From the NCBI GenBank assembly GCA_937870825.1, contig CALMZO010000111.1:1-38860 (forward strand): 38,860 nucleotides of DNA, in the 5' to 3' direction. The notes beneath the pieces are model-generated. The model searched no databases, had not been told where the DNA came from, and saw nothing but the letters and a program-made list of their open reading frames with translations. Position 1 is the stretch's first letter; each line of letters opens with the position of its first letter. The stretch comes from an uncultured Chloroflexota bacterium (GTDB lineage Bacteria > Chloroflexota > Anaerolineae > UBA4142 > SHND01). Position numbers and translations under genes: made by a program. Below are positions 16,357-24,446 of the stretch, piece after piece.

Positions 16357-16384
16357 TTGACCGAAATCGCGGTTTGCTTACACT
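16357..16384 (+). promoter_or_regulatory. Promoter of nagA
   Basis: TTGACC (16357-16362), 16-bp spacer, TACACT (16379-16384). The start codon is only 9 bp after the -10, so the mRNA would be almost leaderless. No Shine-Dalgarno is present. Confidence 0.5.
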
Positions 16385-16395
16385 TGAACCGCGAT
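16366..16395. promoter_or_regulatory. Inverted repeat over the nagA promoter and start codon
   Basis: Perfect 9-bp arms ATCGCGGTT (16366-16374) and AACCGCGAT (16387-16395) separated by 12 bp. They enclose the -10 and the right arm includes the first two bases of the ATG. It may be a repressor operator. Confidence 0.45.
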
Positions 16396-17536
16396 GCTCT
16401 ATATTCATCACGCCACCCTCTTCACCCCGCACACGCGCATTGACGACGCCGCGCTGCTCATTGACAATGGCATCCTCCAACGCATCGGGGCGAGCGGCGC
16501 GCTCCCGAGCGAACTCGACGCGGAAAGCATTGACGCGCAAGGCAGCATTCTCGCGCCCGGCTTGCTCGACTTGCAGCTCAACGGCGCGTTCGGCGACGAT
16601 TTCACCGCGCATCCCGAAACGATTTGGCGCGTCGCGGAAAAATTGCCGCGCTATGGCGTCACCAGTTTTTTGCCCACGCTCATCACCGCGCCGTTGGAAC
16701 GTTATGACGCGGCGCGTCATGTTTTGAAAAATCGTCCCCCAAATTTTCGCGGCGCAGAACCCCTCGGCTTGCATGTCGAGGGACCGTTTCTCAATCCGCA
16801 AAAAAAGGGCGCGCACAATCCCGCCTATCTGCGCGAACCAAATTCCGACGCAGTAAAACATTGGACGCGCGAGAATGGTGTGTGGCTCGTCACGCTTGCG
16901 CCCGAATTGCCGAACGCGCTCTCGCTCGTCGAGGAATTGGCAACACAGGGCATCATCGTCAGCATGGGACACACAATGGCAACGCTCGCCGAAGCGAACG
17001 CGGGGTACAGCGCGGGCATTCGGTACGCGACGCATCTTCCCAATGCGATGCCCACGCTCGAACATCGCGCGCCGAACGCCGCGGGCGCAGTGTTGGCGAA
17101 TCCCGAATGGATTGCAGGCGTCATTCCCGACGGCATTCATCTTGACCCCGCGCTCGTAAAAATTATTTGGCTGGCAAAAAAAACGCGCGTCAATCTCGTC
17201 AGCGACGCGATGGCGGCATTGGGCATGCCGCCCGGCGCGTATCGCTTGCACGATTTCGATTGCGTCGTCACGGACCGCGACGCGCGCCTGCGCAACGGCA
17301 CGCTCGCAGGAAGTATTTTGCCGCTTGACCAGGCAATAAGAAACTTTATCCAGTACACCGATTGTTCGTTATCCGAAGCATTGCAAACTGTCACCACAAC
17401 ACCCGCCGAATTGTTGAACATTCAAAACGAGCGCGGGCAAATTCAAAAAGGCATGATTGCCGATTTGGTCATGTTCGACGAATCGTTGAATGTGAAAATG
17501 ACGATTGCGCGCGGAGAAATCGTTTTTGCGGTCTAA
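16394..17536 (+). CDS. nagA: N-acetylglucosamine-6-phosphate deacetylase
   Basis: A 380-residue amidohydrolase-family enzyme that removes acetate from GlcNAc-6-phosphate, committing amino sugars and cell-wall fragments to catabolism. Metal and substrate residues are visible: Glu129 in [10 protein letters not shown], His193 in MGHTMAT, His214 in THLPNAM, His249 in DGIHLD and the catalytic Asp271 in LVSDAM. The length matches NagA and no key residue is missing. The SIS-domain isomerase follows, giving the next step of the pathway. The start codon sits inside an inverted repeat that may be an operator. Confidence 0.93.
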   Translation: MLYIHHATLFTPHTRIDDAALLIDNGILQRIGASGALPSELDAESIDAQGSILAPGLLDLQLNGAFGDDFTAHPETIWRVAEKLPRYGVTSFLPTLITAPLERYDAARHVLKNRPPNFRGAEPLGLHVEGPFLNPQKKGAHNPAYLREPNSDAVKHWTRENGVWLVTLAPELPNALSLVEELATQGIIVSMGHTMATLAEANAGYSAGIRYATHLPNAMPTLEHRAPNAAGAVLANPEWIAGVIPDGIHLDPALVKIIWLAKKTRVNLVSDAMAALGMPPGAYRLHDFDCVVTDRDARLRNGTLAGSILPLDQAIRNFIQYTDCSLSEALQTVTTTPAELLNIQNERGQIQKGMIADLVMFDESLNVKMTIARGEIVFAV

Positions 17537-17540
17537 CTTA

Positions 17541-17593
17541 TTGGGCAAGCACAAGGCATTGCCCCTACGTCCAATCTCTAATCTCCCGTTCCC
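17541..17593. repeat. GGGCAA hairpin repeat plus short heptamer array
   Basis: GGGCAA (17543-17548) and TTGCCC (17559-17564) form a hairpin whose surrounding phrase (CAAGGCATTGCCCCTAC) I recognise as a widespread dispersed repeat. It is followed by three 7-base words, TCCAATC, TCTAATC, TCCCGTT (17570-17590), just before the next start codon. Confidence 0.6.
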
Positions 17594-17595
17594 AC

Positions 17596-18642
17596 ATGCT
17601 CACCCAATCTCACCTCTACCAAGAAATCCACCAACAGCCCGACATTCTCGAAAATGTTTTTGACAAGGAACGCGCAAACATTCAACGCATCGCTGACGAT
17701 CTGAAAAAGCGTCACATTACAAATGTGTTCATCGCCGCGCGCGGGACGAGCGACAACGCGGGACGGTACGCGCAGTACCTTTTTGGCGCGGTGAATCAAT
17801 TGCCTGTCGGGCTGGCAACGCCGTCGCTCTACAGCATTTATCATCGCCCGCCGAAATTTCAAGACGCACTCGTGGTCGGCATTTCGCAAAGCGGCGCAAG
17901 TCCCGACATGGTGTCCGTCGTCGCCACCGCGAAACAACAAGGCGCGGCGACATTGGCGATTACCAATGTTCCCGATTCGCCGTTGGGAAAAAATGCCGAT
18001 TACATCATTTCACTGCACGCGGGACAGGAGCAATCCGTCGCCGCGACAAAAACGTACACGACGCAATTGCTCGCGCTCGCGTTGTTGTCCGCCGCGCTCG
18101 CGCGCGATGAGGAAATGTTCGCGACACTCGAAAACATTCATCCGCACCTGCATACGATTTTGCAGGCGAGTGACGAAATCGCGCGTGTGACAGAACGTTA
18201 TCGCTACATGCGCGTTTGTGTCGTGATTGGGCGCGGGTTCAATTACTGCACCGCGTTTGAAACCGCGTTGAAAATCAAAGAACTCTCGTACGTTCTCGCG
18301 GAACCGTACAGCAGCGCGGATTTTTTACACGGACCTGTCGCGCTCGTCGAAGAAGCATTTCCCACACTCGTCCTCGCGCCGTCGGGCGCAATGCAACAAG
18401 AGATGGGACAATTCATGCAAACGTTGAACGAACGCGGCGCCGAAGTGATTGCCATGAGTGACGCGCCCGAAATTTTGAAACACGCGCGCGTTGCGTTGCC
18501 GTTGCGGGTGACGGTTCCCGAATGGGTGTCGCCGTTGACCACCATCGTCGCGGGACAATTGTTTGCGATGCACTTGGCGAACGCGCGCGATTATGATGTT
18601 GACCGTCCGCGCGGCTTGAGAAAGGTGACAGAGACGCATTGA
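17596..18642 (+). CDS. SIS-domain sugar isomerase/deaminase (GlmS isomerase-half, NagB-II/AgaS-like)
   Basis: A 348-residue protein made of two SIS domains (about 25-165 and 195-335) without the glutaminase half of GlmS. Motifs: [24 protein letters not shown] with the phosphosugar-binding serines, [30 protein letters not shown] and the conserved C-terminal [14 protein letters not shown]. In this family it typically deaminates and isomerises glucosamine-6-phosphate to fructose-6-phosphate. That fits its position after nagA and before a phosphofructokinase. The start is the ATG at 17596; an open frame extending to 17362 runs through nagA and has no initiation signal. A perfect palindrome follows 2 nt after the stop. 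Confidence 0.88.
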   Translation: MLTQSHLYQEIHQQPDILENVFDKERANIQRIADDLKKRHITNVFIAARGTSDNAGRYAQYLFGAVNQLPVGLATPSLYSIYHRPPKFQDALVVGISQSGASPDMVSVVATAKQQGAATLAITNVPDSPLGKNADYIISLHAGQEQSVAATKTYTTQLLALALLSAALARDEEMFATLENIHPHLHTILQASDEIARVTERYRYMRVCVVIGRGFNYCTAFETALKIKELSYVLAEPYSSADFLHGPVALVEEAFPTLVLAPSGAMQQEMGQFMQTLNERGAEVIAMSDAPEILKHARVALPLRVTVPEWVSPLTTIVAGQLFAMHLANARDYDVDRPRGLRKVTETH

Positions 18643-18644
18643 CC

Positions 18645-18697
18645 TGTGAAAAATTGAAACCCGTTTTTTTGAAAAAAACGGGTTTCAATTTTTCACA
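18645..18697. repeat. Perfect 26-bp inverted repeat, 1-nt loop
   Basis: Arms 18645-18670 and 18672-18697 are exactly complementary around a single G (18671). The centre reads seven T, G, seven A. It starts 2 nt after the SIS gene stop and ends 11 nt before the phosphofructokinase ATG. No T run follows on either strand, so a processing/stability hairpin or a cruciform is as likely as termination. Confidence 0.95.
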
Positions 18698-18708
18698 ACT
18701 TACCTAAC

Positions 18709-20928
18709 ATGACCACTTCCATCCATCGCATTGGCGTTGTCACAAGTGGCGGCGACGCACAAGGCATGAACGCGGCAGTGCGCGCGGTTGTTCGCACGGG
18801 CATTCGCGCGGGACTCGACGTGTACGCGATTTATGAAGGGTATCAGGGCATGATTGCGGGTGGCGAGCGCATTCGCAAAATGGCGTGGGGCGATGTCAGC
18901 GGCAAAATGCAAGAGGGCGGCACGTTCATCGGCTCGGCGCGTTCGCTTGAATTTAAAACGATTGAGGGCAGAAAACAAGCCGCGCGCAATTTGGTGGAGA
19001 ACGGGATTGATGGCTTGGTGGTGATTGGCGGCGATGGTTCGTTGACGGGCGCGAATTTGTTTCGTCAAGAGTGGCGGGAACTTTTGAGCGAACTGGTCGC
19101 GGAAGGAAAAATTACGCGCGCGCAAGCAGAGCAACATCCCCAGTTGGCAATCGTCGGCATGGTCGGTTCGATTGACAATGATATGTTCGGGACGGACATG
19201 ACGATTGGCGCGGACACCGCGCTCCATCGCATCGTCGAAGCGGTGGACGCGATTATCAGCACGGCGGTCAGTCATCAACGCAGTTTCATTGTCAAAGTGA
19301 TGGGGCGGCATTGCGGGTATCTCGCGTTGATGGCGGGGTTGGCAACGGGCGCGAATTGGGTGTTGATTCCCGAAAGTCCGCCGGAGGTGGGCTGGGAAGA
19401 CGCGATGTGTGAAAACATTCGCGCGGGGCGCGCGAGCGGACGACGTCACAACATTATCATCATTGCCGAAGGCGCAATCAATCAAGCGGGCAATGAAATT
19501 TCGAGCAGCTATGTCAAAGATGTTTTGATGCACCGTTTGAACGAAGAAGGACGCGTGACAATTTTGGGGCATGTGCAGCGCGGCGGCGCGCCGAGCGCGT
19601 ATGACCGCATCATGCCGACGCAGTTGGGTTACGCGGCAGTGCATCAACTCATCGCAAGTACGCCGGACCAGGAACCAAAACTCATCGGCATTCGCGACAA
19701 TCGCGTCGCGGCGACGCCGTTGATGGAAAATGTTCGCAAAACACAACACGTCGAAGATTTGATTCACAAACACGAGTACGAAAAAGCGATGGAACTGCGG
19801 GGGCGCGGTTTCGTGGAAGCGTTTTCGATTTTGCATACCCTCTTGCGCGCGCAGCCGCATCCGCCGCAACAGGGACAAAAATCGTTACGCCTCGCCATCA
19901 TGCACGGCGACGGACCCGCGCCGGGGATGAATACTGCCGTGCGCGCGGCGGTGCGTTTGGGTCTCGACCAGGGGCACACGATTTTCGCCATTCAAGATGG
20001 TCCAAGCGGACTTGCGCGCGGCGACATTCAAGAAATGAAATGGACGAGCGTGCATGGCTGGGTGGCGCGCGGCGGCGCGGAATTGGGCGCGAATCGGCGC
20101 GAGGTGCGTGAACAAGATTATCCTCTCATCGCCCAAAACATCGCGGAACATCACATTGACGGCTTGCTGATGATTGGCGGATACATGGGCTACGAATTTG
20201 CGTACCAATTGCATCAACGACGGCATCAACATCCCGAATTTAATTTGCCGATTCTTTGTTTGCCCGCGACGATAAATAATGATTTGCCCGGTACAGAGTT
20301 GACGATTGGCGCGGACACCGCGCTCAACACGATTGTCGAAAATGTGGACAAGTTAAAAGAAGCCGCGCTTGCCTCACGGCGCTGTTTTGCGGTAGAAGTG
20401 ATGGGGCGCGACTGCGGTTATCTCGCGTTGATGAGTGGAATGGCAACCGGCGCAGAGCAAGTGTACTTTCCCGAAGAAGGAATTTCGCTCGATAGATTGC
20501 AGCGCGATGTGAGTGTCTTGGTGAAAAATTTTCAGCAAGGCAAACGTGTGGGACTGCTCGTGACGAGCGAGCGCACCGATTTGCATTACACGACAGATTT
20601 CATTGTGCAATTGTACGAGCGTGAGGGGGGGGGGCTGTTGAGTGTGCGGCGTTCGATTCTCGGCAACATGCAGCAAGGCGGACGCCCATCGCCCTTTGAC
20701 AGAATTCAAGCGACGCGTCTCACCGGACGCGCGTTACAGTATTTGATTGAACAGGCGCAGCGCGGCGAACCTGTCGTCGGCTGCATCGGACGCGTGGAAG
20801 GAAAAATCACCTATACGTCATTGGCGGACATGCCCGCGCTGATGCAAAAAAACGCGCAGCGACCAAAAGTACAAACCTGGCTCGACAATCGCGAAATCGC
20901 CCAGACGATGGAAGAAGAACCGGAGTGA
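18709..20928 (+). CDS. Double-length, eukaryote-type 6-phosphofructokinase
   Basis: A 739-residue protein with two fused PFK domains (about 1-385 and 393-725), the architecture of animal and fungal PFK. The N half keeps the catalytic set: GGDGS at 107-111, SIDND at 154-158 with the base Asp156, MGRHCGYLAL at 198-207 and HVQRGG at 288-293. Long stretches resemble human PFK (GGDGSLTGANLFR, IISSSYVKD-like, IIIIAEGAI). The C half is altered as in eukaryotes: GGDGS is GGYMG (490-494) and TIDND is TINND (521-525), so the catalytic Asp is Asn523 and this half is probably regulatory. It phosphorylates fructose-6-phosphate, the product of the upstream enzymes. ATG 18709 has no ribosome site. Confidence 0.92.
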   Translation: MTTSIHRIGVVTSGGDAQGMNAAVRAVVRTGIRAGLDVYAIYEGYQGMIAGGERIRKMAWGDVSGKMQEGGTFIGSARSLEFKTIEGRKQAARNLVENGIDGLVVIGGDGSLTGANLFRQEWRELLSELVAEGKITRAQAEQHPQLAIVGMVGSIDNDMFGTDMTIGADTALHRIVEAVDAIISTAVSHQRSFIVKVMGRHCGYLALMAGLATGANWVLIPESPPEVGWEDAMCENIRAGRASGRRHNIIIIAEGAINQAGNEISSSYVKDVLMHRLNEEGRVTILGHVQRGGAPSAYDRIMPTQLGYAAVHQLIASTPDQEPKLIGIRDNRVAATPLMENVRKTQHVEDLIHKHEYEKAMELRGRGFVEAFSILHTLLRAQPHPPQQGQKSLRLAIMHGDGPAPGMNTAVRAAVRLGLDQGHTIFAIQDGPSGLARGDIQEMKWTSVHGWVARGGAELGANRREVREQDYPLIAQNIAEHHIDGLLMIGGYMGYEFAYQLHQRRHQHPEFNLPILCLPATINNDLPGTELTIGADTALNTIVENVDKLKEAALASRRCFAVEVMGRDCGYLALMSGMATGAEQVYFPEEGISLDRLQRDVSVLVKNFQQGKRVGLLVTSERTDLHYTTDFIVQLYEREGGGLLSVRRSILGNMQQGGRPSPFDRIQATRLTGRALQYLIEQAQRGEPVVGCIGRVEGKITYTSLADMPALMQKNAQRPKVQTWLDNREIAQTMEEEPE

Positions 20929-20933
20929 GCCAT

Positions 20934-21045
20934 TTGTCATTGCGAGGAGCGCACTCTGCGACGAAGCAGTCTCAGGCGCGAATTGCCAGAACAACGCGTC
21001 GTTTTGCGATAAACGTGGAGATTGCTTCGTTCCTCGCAATGACAA
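20934..21045. repeat. MITE-like inverted-repeat element (CATTGCGA type)
   Basis: Perfect 15-bp outer arms TTGTCATTGCGAGGA (20934-20948 with 21031-21045) and inner 13-bp arms (20961-20973 with 21018-21030, one mismatch). It fills the whole gap between two convergent genes: 5 nt after the phosphofructokinase stop and directly against the oxidoreductase stop. It is non-coding and may act as a two-way terminator. Confidence 0.85.
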
Positions 21046-22266
21046 TTACGCGGGCGCGTCACCAAAATCAGGAATCGCCAACGATTCCCCGTCGCGCAGC
21101 GCAGACTCGTGCGCCACAATCCCCGGCGCATTGTAACGCGCGGCTTGCCACACATGATTCGGCGGCAATTGCATCGTCACACACGCGCGGACAAAATCGT
21201 CCACGAGAAATTGATGCGAACCCTCGTGACCGTTGATGAGTCCCGCAAATTCTTGAGGCAAGCGTTCAATCGGATGAATGCGCGCAAAGCCGCTGCGATA
21301 ATCGCGCACAAGTTCTTCAGGCAGTACTTTGCCAAGCAGACTGACTCGCGTGTCGTCGTTCAAATCCACATCCGCGCAGACCAAGAAATCCGTCACGTCC
21401 TCAAATTCCGTAGTGTCCACGCGGTTCCACACTTTGCCGTTGCCCTGTTCTTCGTAACTGCCCAAGGTGCCGTACAAACTCAGCCGTACTGAAGTTGCGC
21501 GCGGGGTTTCACTCCACCCGACGCGGCGAAATTCGTTAATGCGCGCGCTGCCGCCACCCGATGTGCGAAACAATGCCGTCTCGTTGCTGAAATCATTCCC
21601 CCACTTGCTCACCGCGCGATCAAAGATGCCGTCATTTTCGCGGTCACGATAACCCAACGCCGACACGCGCATCATGCGTTCGTTTGTGGTTGCGACAATC
21701 ATACTGACGCTGTGTGTTGCATACAACAGCGGCGGAAAACTTGCAAATTGTTTCCACTCGTCGCCGTGCGCCCACATGAATACATCGTTAAAGCCGTGTG
21801 ACATGTCGTGCAGATATTCGGCTTCACCGAAAACAAAATGTCCAAACTCGCCGCGCGTAAATTTTTCGCGGCAGTACAGCGCAGACGGATAGTAATAACT
21901 CGTCTCGCCCAGCATGTACATTTGCCCCGTGCTTTTCACAGTTTCAATCAACTGACTGATTTCTTGCAGCGTGATTGCCATCGGCACGGCAGAGTAGACA
22001 TGCTTGCCCGCGCGCAGCGCCTTGACAGCGAGCGGCGCGTGGGACCAGCGCGCCGTAAAAAGGCACACCGCGTCCACATCACTTTTCAACATTTCGTCGA
22101 GCGAGGAATAGGTTTCGAGCGGACCGTGCCAATCTTGCGCGTATTGCAAACGTTCCGGCATCAAGTCGGCAATGCACACGGCGCGCACGTTAGGATGCGC
22201 GCGAAAGAGCGGAATAAATTCCGCGCCGAAACTTGTGCCGACGATGCCGATTTTGATTTTTTGCAT
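21046..22266 (-). CDS. Gfo/Idh/MocA-family oxidoreductase
   Basis: A 406-residue NAD(P)-dependent dehydrogenase-like protein. The N-terminal Rossmann fold (about 1-125) opens with IGIVGTSFGAEFIP and includes VRAVCIADLMPER and VDAVCLFTARWSHAPLAVKALRAGKHVYSAVPMA, where the usual EKP triad is AVP. The C-terminal alpha/beta domain has LGETSYYYPSALYCREKF. Family members oxidise or isomerise sugars and related polyols. The missing Lys of EKP may affect catalysis, so it could be a non-canonical member. It is monocistronic, with divergent FkbM upstream. Substrate cannot be assigned. Confidence 0.82.
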   Translation of the reverse strand: MQKIKIGIVGTSFGAEFIPLFRAHPNVRAVCIADLMPERLQYAQDWHGPLETYSSLDEMLKSDVDAVCLFTARWSHAPLAVKALRAGKHVYSAVPMAITLQEISQLIETVKSTGQMYMLGETSYYYPSALYCREKFTRGEFGHFVFGEAEYLHDMSHGFNDVFMWAHGDEWKQFASFPPLLYATHSVSMIVATTNERMMRVSALGYRDRENDGIFDRAVSKWGNDFSNETALFRTSGGGSARINEFRRVGWSETPRATSVRLSLYGTLGSYEEQGNGKVWNRVDTTEFEDVTDFLVCADVDLNDDTRVSLLGKVLPEELVRDYRSGFARIHPIERLPQEFAGLINGHEGSHQFLVDDFVRACVTMQLPPNHVWQAARYNAPGIVAHESALRDGESLAIPDFGDAPA

Positions 22267-22319
22267 TTTGCTTTGCGCGCTATTATCGCGCCAAATACGA
22301 TTTTTGCGCGGGCTGCGGT

Positions 22320-22348
22320 TTGCAATTCCCTGACAACAAATTTATGAT
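22320..22348 (+). promoter_or_regulatory. Promoter of the FkbM-family gene
   Basis: TTGCAA (22320-22325), 17-bp spacer, TATGAT (22343-22348). The start codon is at 22367, giving a leader of about 12 nt. Confidence 0.5.
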
Positions 22349-22366
22349 TCGATACATGGACGGGTC

Positions 22367-23080
22367 ATGCGCGGAAAAACGCTTTCGACCGATTCAAAGA
22401 AATACACGATGAAACAATTGTATGCTCAATTTGTCCGTCCGGGTGATGTTGTGTTTGACGCGGGCGCGAATGTTGGAGACCGCACCCGGATTTTTGCCGA
22501 ACTGGGCGCGCGGGTGATTGCCATCGAACCGCAAAAGGAATGTTATCGTCAGCTGTTTATCAAGTTTTATGATAACCCGCGTGTGACGATTGTGCCAAAG
22601 GCGCTGGGCGCCGACATCGGTTCGCTTGAGCTGCATGTGAGCAATGTCCACCAAGCCAGCTCGCTTTCTCCGGAATTGGTATCTGCCGAACAGGCGGACG
22701 CGCGATGGCAGGGCTTTGAATGGACGGAAACGCGCCGCGTTCCCGTAACAACCCTCGACGCGCTCATTGCCGAATTTGGCAGACCTTCCTTTATCAAATT
22801 GGATATCGAGGGCTTTGAAGCCGAGGCGCTCAAGGCGCTGTCGCATCCCGTTGCCGCCCTCTCTTTTGAGTTTGTATCCGTCCACCTCAAACCCGCGCGC
22901 GAATCCATCGCACTGCTTGAAAGACTCCATCCGATGCAGTACAATTTCTCGATAATGGAAGAGTCCAAATTCGTTTTGGACGATTGGGTGGACGCTGCGG
23001 AATTCTTGCAAATACTGAACGCCCCCGAAATTACGAAAGCGTTCATGTACGGCGATGCGTTTGCGCGGACGCGCGTCTGA
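22367..23080 (+). CDS. FkbM-family SAM-dependent methyltransferase
   Basis: A 237-residue methyltransferase. The SAM-binding motif is GDVVFDAGANVGDRT (about 26-40), followed by AIEPQKE (motif II), and the FkbM hallmark FIKLDIEGFEAEALKAL (about 138-154). Family members O-methylate sugars, lipids or natural products. It has its own promoter and no obvious partner; it lies between the oxidoreductase and the fatty-acid operon. Start ATG 22367 gives a normal family length; there is no strong ribosome site. The substrate is unknown. Confidence 0.85.
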   Translation: MRGKTLSTDSKKYTMKQLYAQFVRPGDVVFDAGANVGDRTRIFAELGARVIAIEPQKECYRQLFIKFYDNPRVTIVPKALGADIGSLELHVSNVHQASSLSPELVSAEQADARWQGFEWTETRRVPVTTLDALIAEFGRPSFIKLDIEGFEAEALKALSHPVAALSFEFVSVHLKPARESIALLERLHPMQYNFSIMEESKFVLDDWVDAAEFLQILNAPEITKAFMYGDAFARTRV

Positions 23081-23137
23081 CGCGGAATCATATCTTCCCG
23101 GATTGTTCCGTTCACGGGACCGCGCATCACGCGCGTC

Positions 23138-23166
23138 TTGTGGTTTATGACGCGGTGCGTTATAAT
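23138..23166 (+). promoter_or_regulatory. Promoter of the beta-oxidation operon
   Basis: TTGTGG (23138-23143), 17-bp spacer, perfect TATAAT (23161-23166). It predicts a transcript starting near 23173 and a leader of about 28 nt before the thiolase ATG. Confidence 0.65.
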
Positions 23167-23200
23167 TTTACAAAATCAAATCCCCGAAAGAATTGTATTC

Positions 23201-24409
23201 ATGCCACACGACGCGTACATCTATGATGCTGTCCGCACACCGCGCGGACGCGGAAAACAAGACGGTTCGCTCCACGAAATTCAACCCATTGACTTGCTCG
23301 CAGCGTGTTTGCGCGCCTTGCAAACGCGGAATGATTTGGACACGGCGCAGGTGGACGATGTTGTCATCGGCTGCGTCACGCCGATTGCAGAACAGGGCGG
23401 CGTCATTGCCCGTTCCGCAGTGATTCATGCCGGTTGGGCGTTGAATGTGCCGGGCGTACAGTTGGACCGCTTTTGCGCGTCGGGACTCGAAGCGGTGAAT
23501 ACGGCGGCGATGCAAATTGCTTCGGGCTGGCACGAACTCGTTGTCGCGGGCGGCGTCGAAAGTATGTCGCGTTTGCCGATGGGTTCCGACGGCGGCGCGT
23601 GGTTCATGGACCCGCGCGTCAATCTCGAAAGCGGATTCGTCCCGCAAGGCATCAGCGCGGATCTGATTGCAACCATCGAAAATTTTTCGCGCGAAGATGT
23701 TGACCGTTACGCGCTGCAGTCGCAGCAACGCGCGGCGTACGCCGAACAAAACAGTTATTTCAAATCGCGCGTACCCGTTCGAGACCAAAACGGTTTGCTC
23801 ATCCTCGACCGCGACGAACACATTCGCGCGAATACCACGCTCGAACGTCTTGCGAGTTTATCGCCCGCGTTTGAAATGGTTGGCGTGATGGGTTTCGATG
23901 CCGTTGCGCTTGACCGTTATCCAAAATTGGAACGCATCGAACACGTTCACACGGCAGGCAATTCGTCGGGCATTGTTGACGGCGCGGCGGCAGTGTTGAT
24001 TGGTTCAAGAGAAATCGGCGAACGATTGAGTCTGAGACCGCGCGCGAAAATTCTCGCGGGCGCGGTAATTGGAACAGAGCCGACGATTATGCTTACGGGT
24101 CCCGCGCCCGCGTCGAAAAAAGCGTTGGCGAAAGCCAAGATGAATGTGAGTGATATTGATTTGTTTGAAGTGAATGAAGCGTTCGCTGTCGTGCCATTGC
24201 GCTTTGTGCGCGACATGAATTTGGACGGGACGGAAAATGTGAACGTCAACGGCGGCGCGATTGCGATGGGGCATCCGCTCGGCGCGACGGGCGCAGTGTT
24301 GTTGGGAACATTGCTCGACGAATTGGAACGGAATGATTTGGAGACAGGACTTGTGACGTTGTGCGTTGGCGGCGGGATGGGGATTGCGACGATTGTAAAA
24401 CGCGTATAG
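23201..24409 (+). CDS. Acetyl-CoA acyltransferase (thiolase)
   Basis: A 402-residue thiolase. The nucleophile is Cys92 in [11 protein letters not shown], and the second pair is His358 in [10 protein letters not shown] and Cys388 in TLCVGGGMG; all three are present. The N-terminal [16 protein letters not shown] is typical of FadA-type thiolases. It releases acetyl-CoA from 3-ketoacyl-CoA in the last step of beta-oxidation. The start is ATG 23201: the open frame extends to 23138, but that region is the promoter. It is followed by the fused hydratase/dehydrogenase gene across a heptamer linker. Short-chain (biosynthetic) versus long-chain specificity cannot be decided by eye, though the neighbours favour degradation. 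Confidence 0.92.
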   Translation: MPHDAYIYDAVRTPRGRGKQDGSLHEIQPIDLLAACLRALQTRNDLDTAQVDDVVIGCVTPIAEQGGVIARSAVIHAGWALNVPGVQLDRFCASGLEAVNTAAMQIASGWHELVVAGGVESMSRLPMGSDGGAWFMDPRVNLESGFVPQGISADLIATIENFSREDVDRYALQSQQRAAYAEQNSYFKSRVPVRDQNGLLILDRDEHIRANTTLERLASLSPAFEMVGVMGFDAVALDRYPKLERIEHVHTAGNSSGIVDGAAAVLIGSREIGERLSLRPRAKILAGAVIGTEPTIMLTGPAPASKKALAKAKMNVSDIDLFEVNEAFAVVPLRFVRDMNLDGTENVNVNGGAIAMGHPLGATGAVLLGTLLDELERNDLETGLVTLCVGGGMGIATIVKRV

Positions 24410-24411
24410 AA

Positions 24412-24446
24412 AATCGAAATTCGTAATTCAAAATTCAAAATTCAAG
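24412..24446. repeat. Heptamer linker ending at the start codon
   Basis: Five 7-base words, the last four ATTCGTA, ATTCAAA, ATTCAAA and ATTCAAG (24419-24446). The array directly abuts the ATG at 24447, with no inverted partner. Confidence 0.8.

Noticed and set aside
17362..17595. Longer N terminus for the SIS-domain protein
   Set aside because: The extension runs through nagA in another frame and a dispersed repeat, and the SIS domain begins just after ATG 17596.
18700..19878. A 392-codon minus-strand open frame opposite the phosphofructokinase
   Set aside because: His/Arg/Phe-rich antisense shadow with no recognisable domain or ribosome site; the plus frame has all PFK motifs.
23138..23200. 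Upstream start for the thiolase
   Set aside because: The region is the promoter (TTGTGG-17-TATAAT); the thiolase N terminus begins at ATG 23201.
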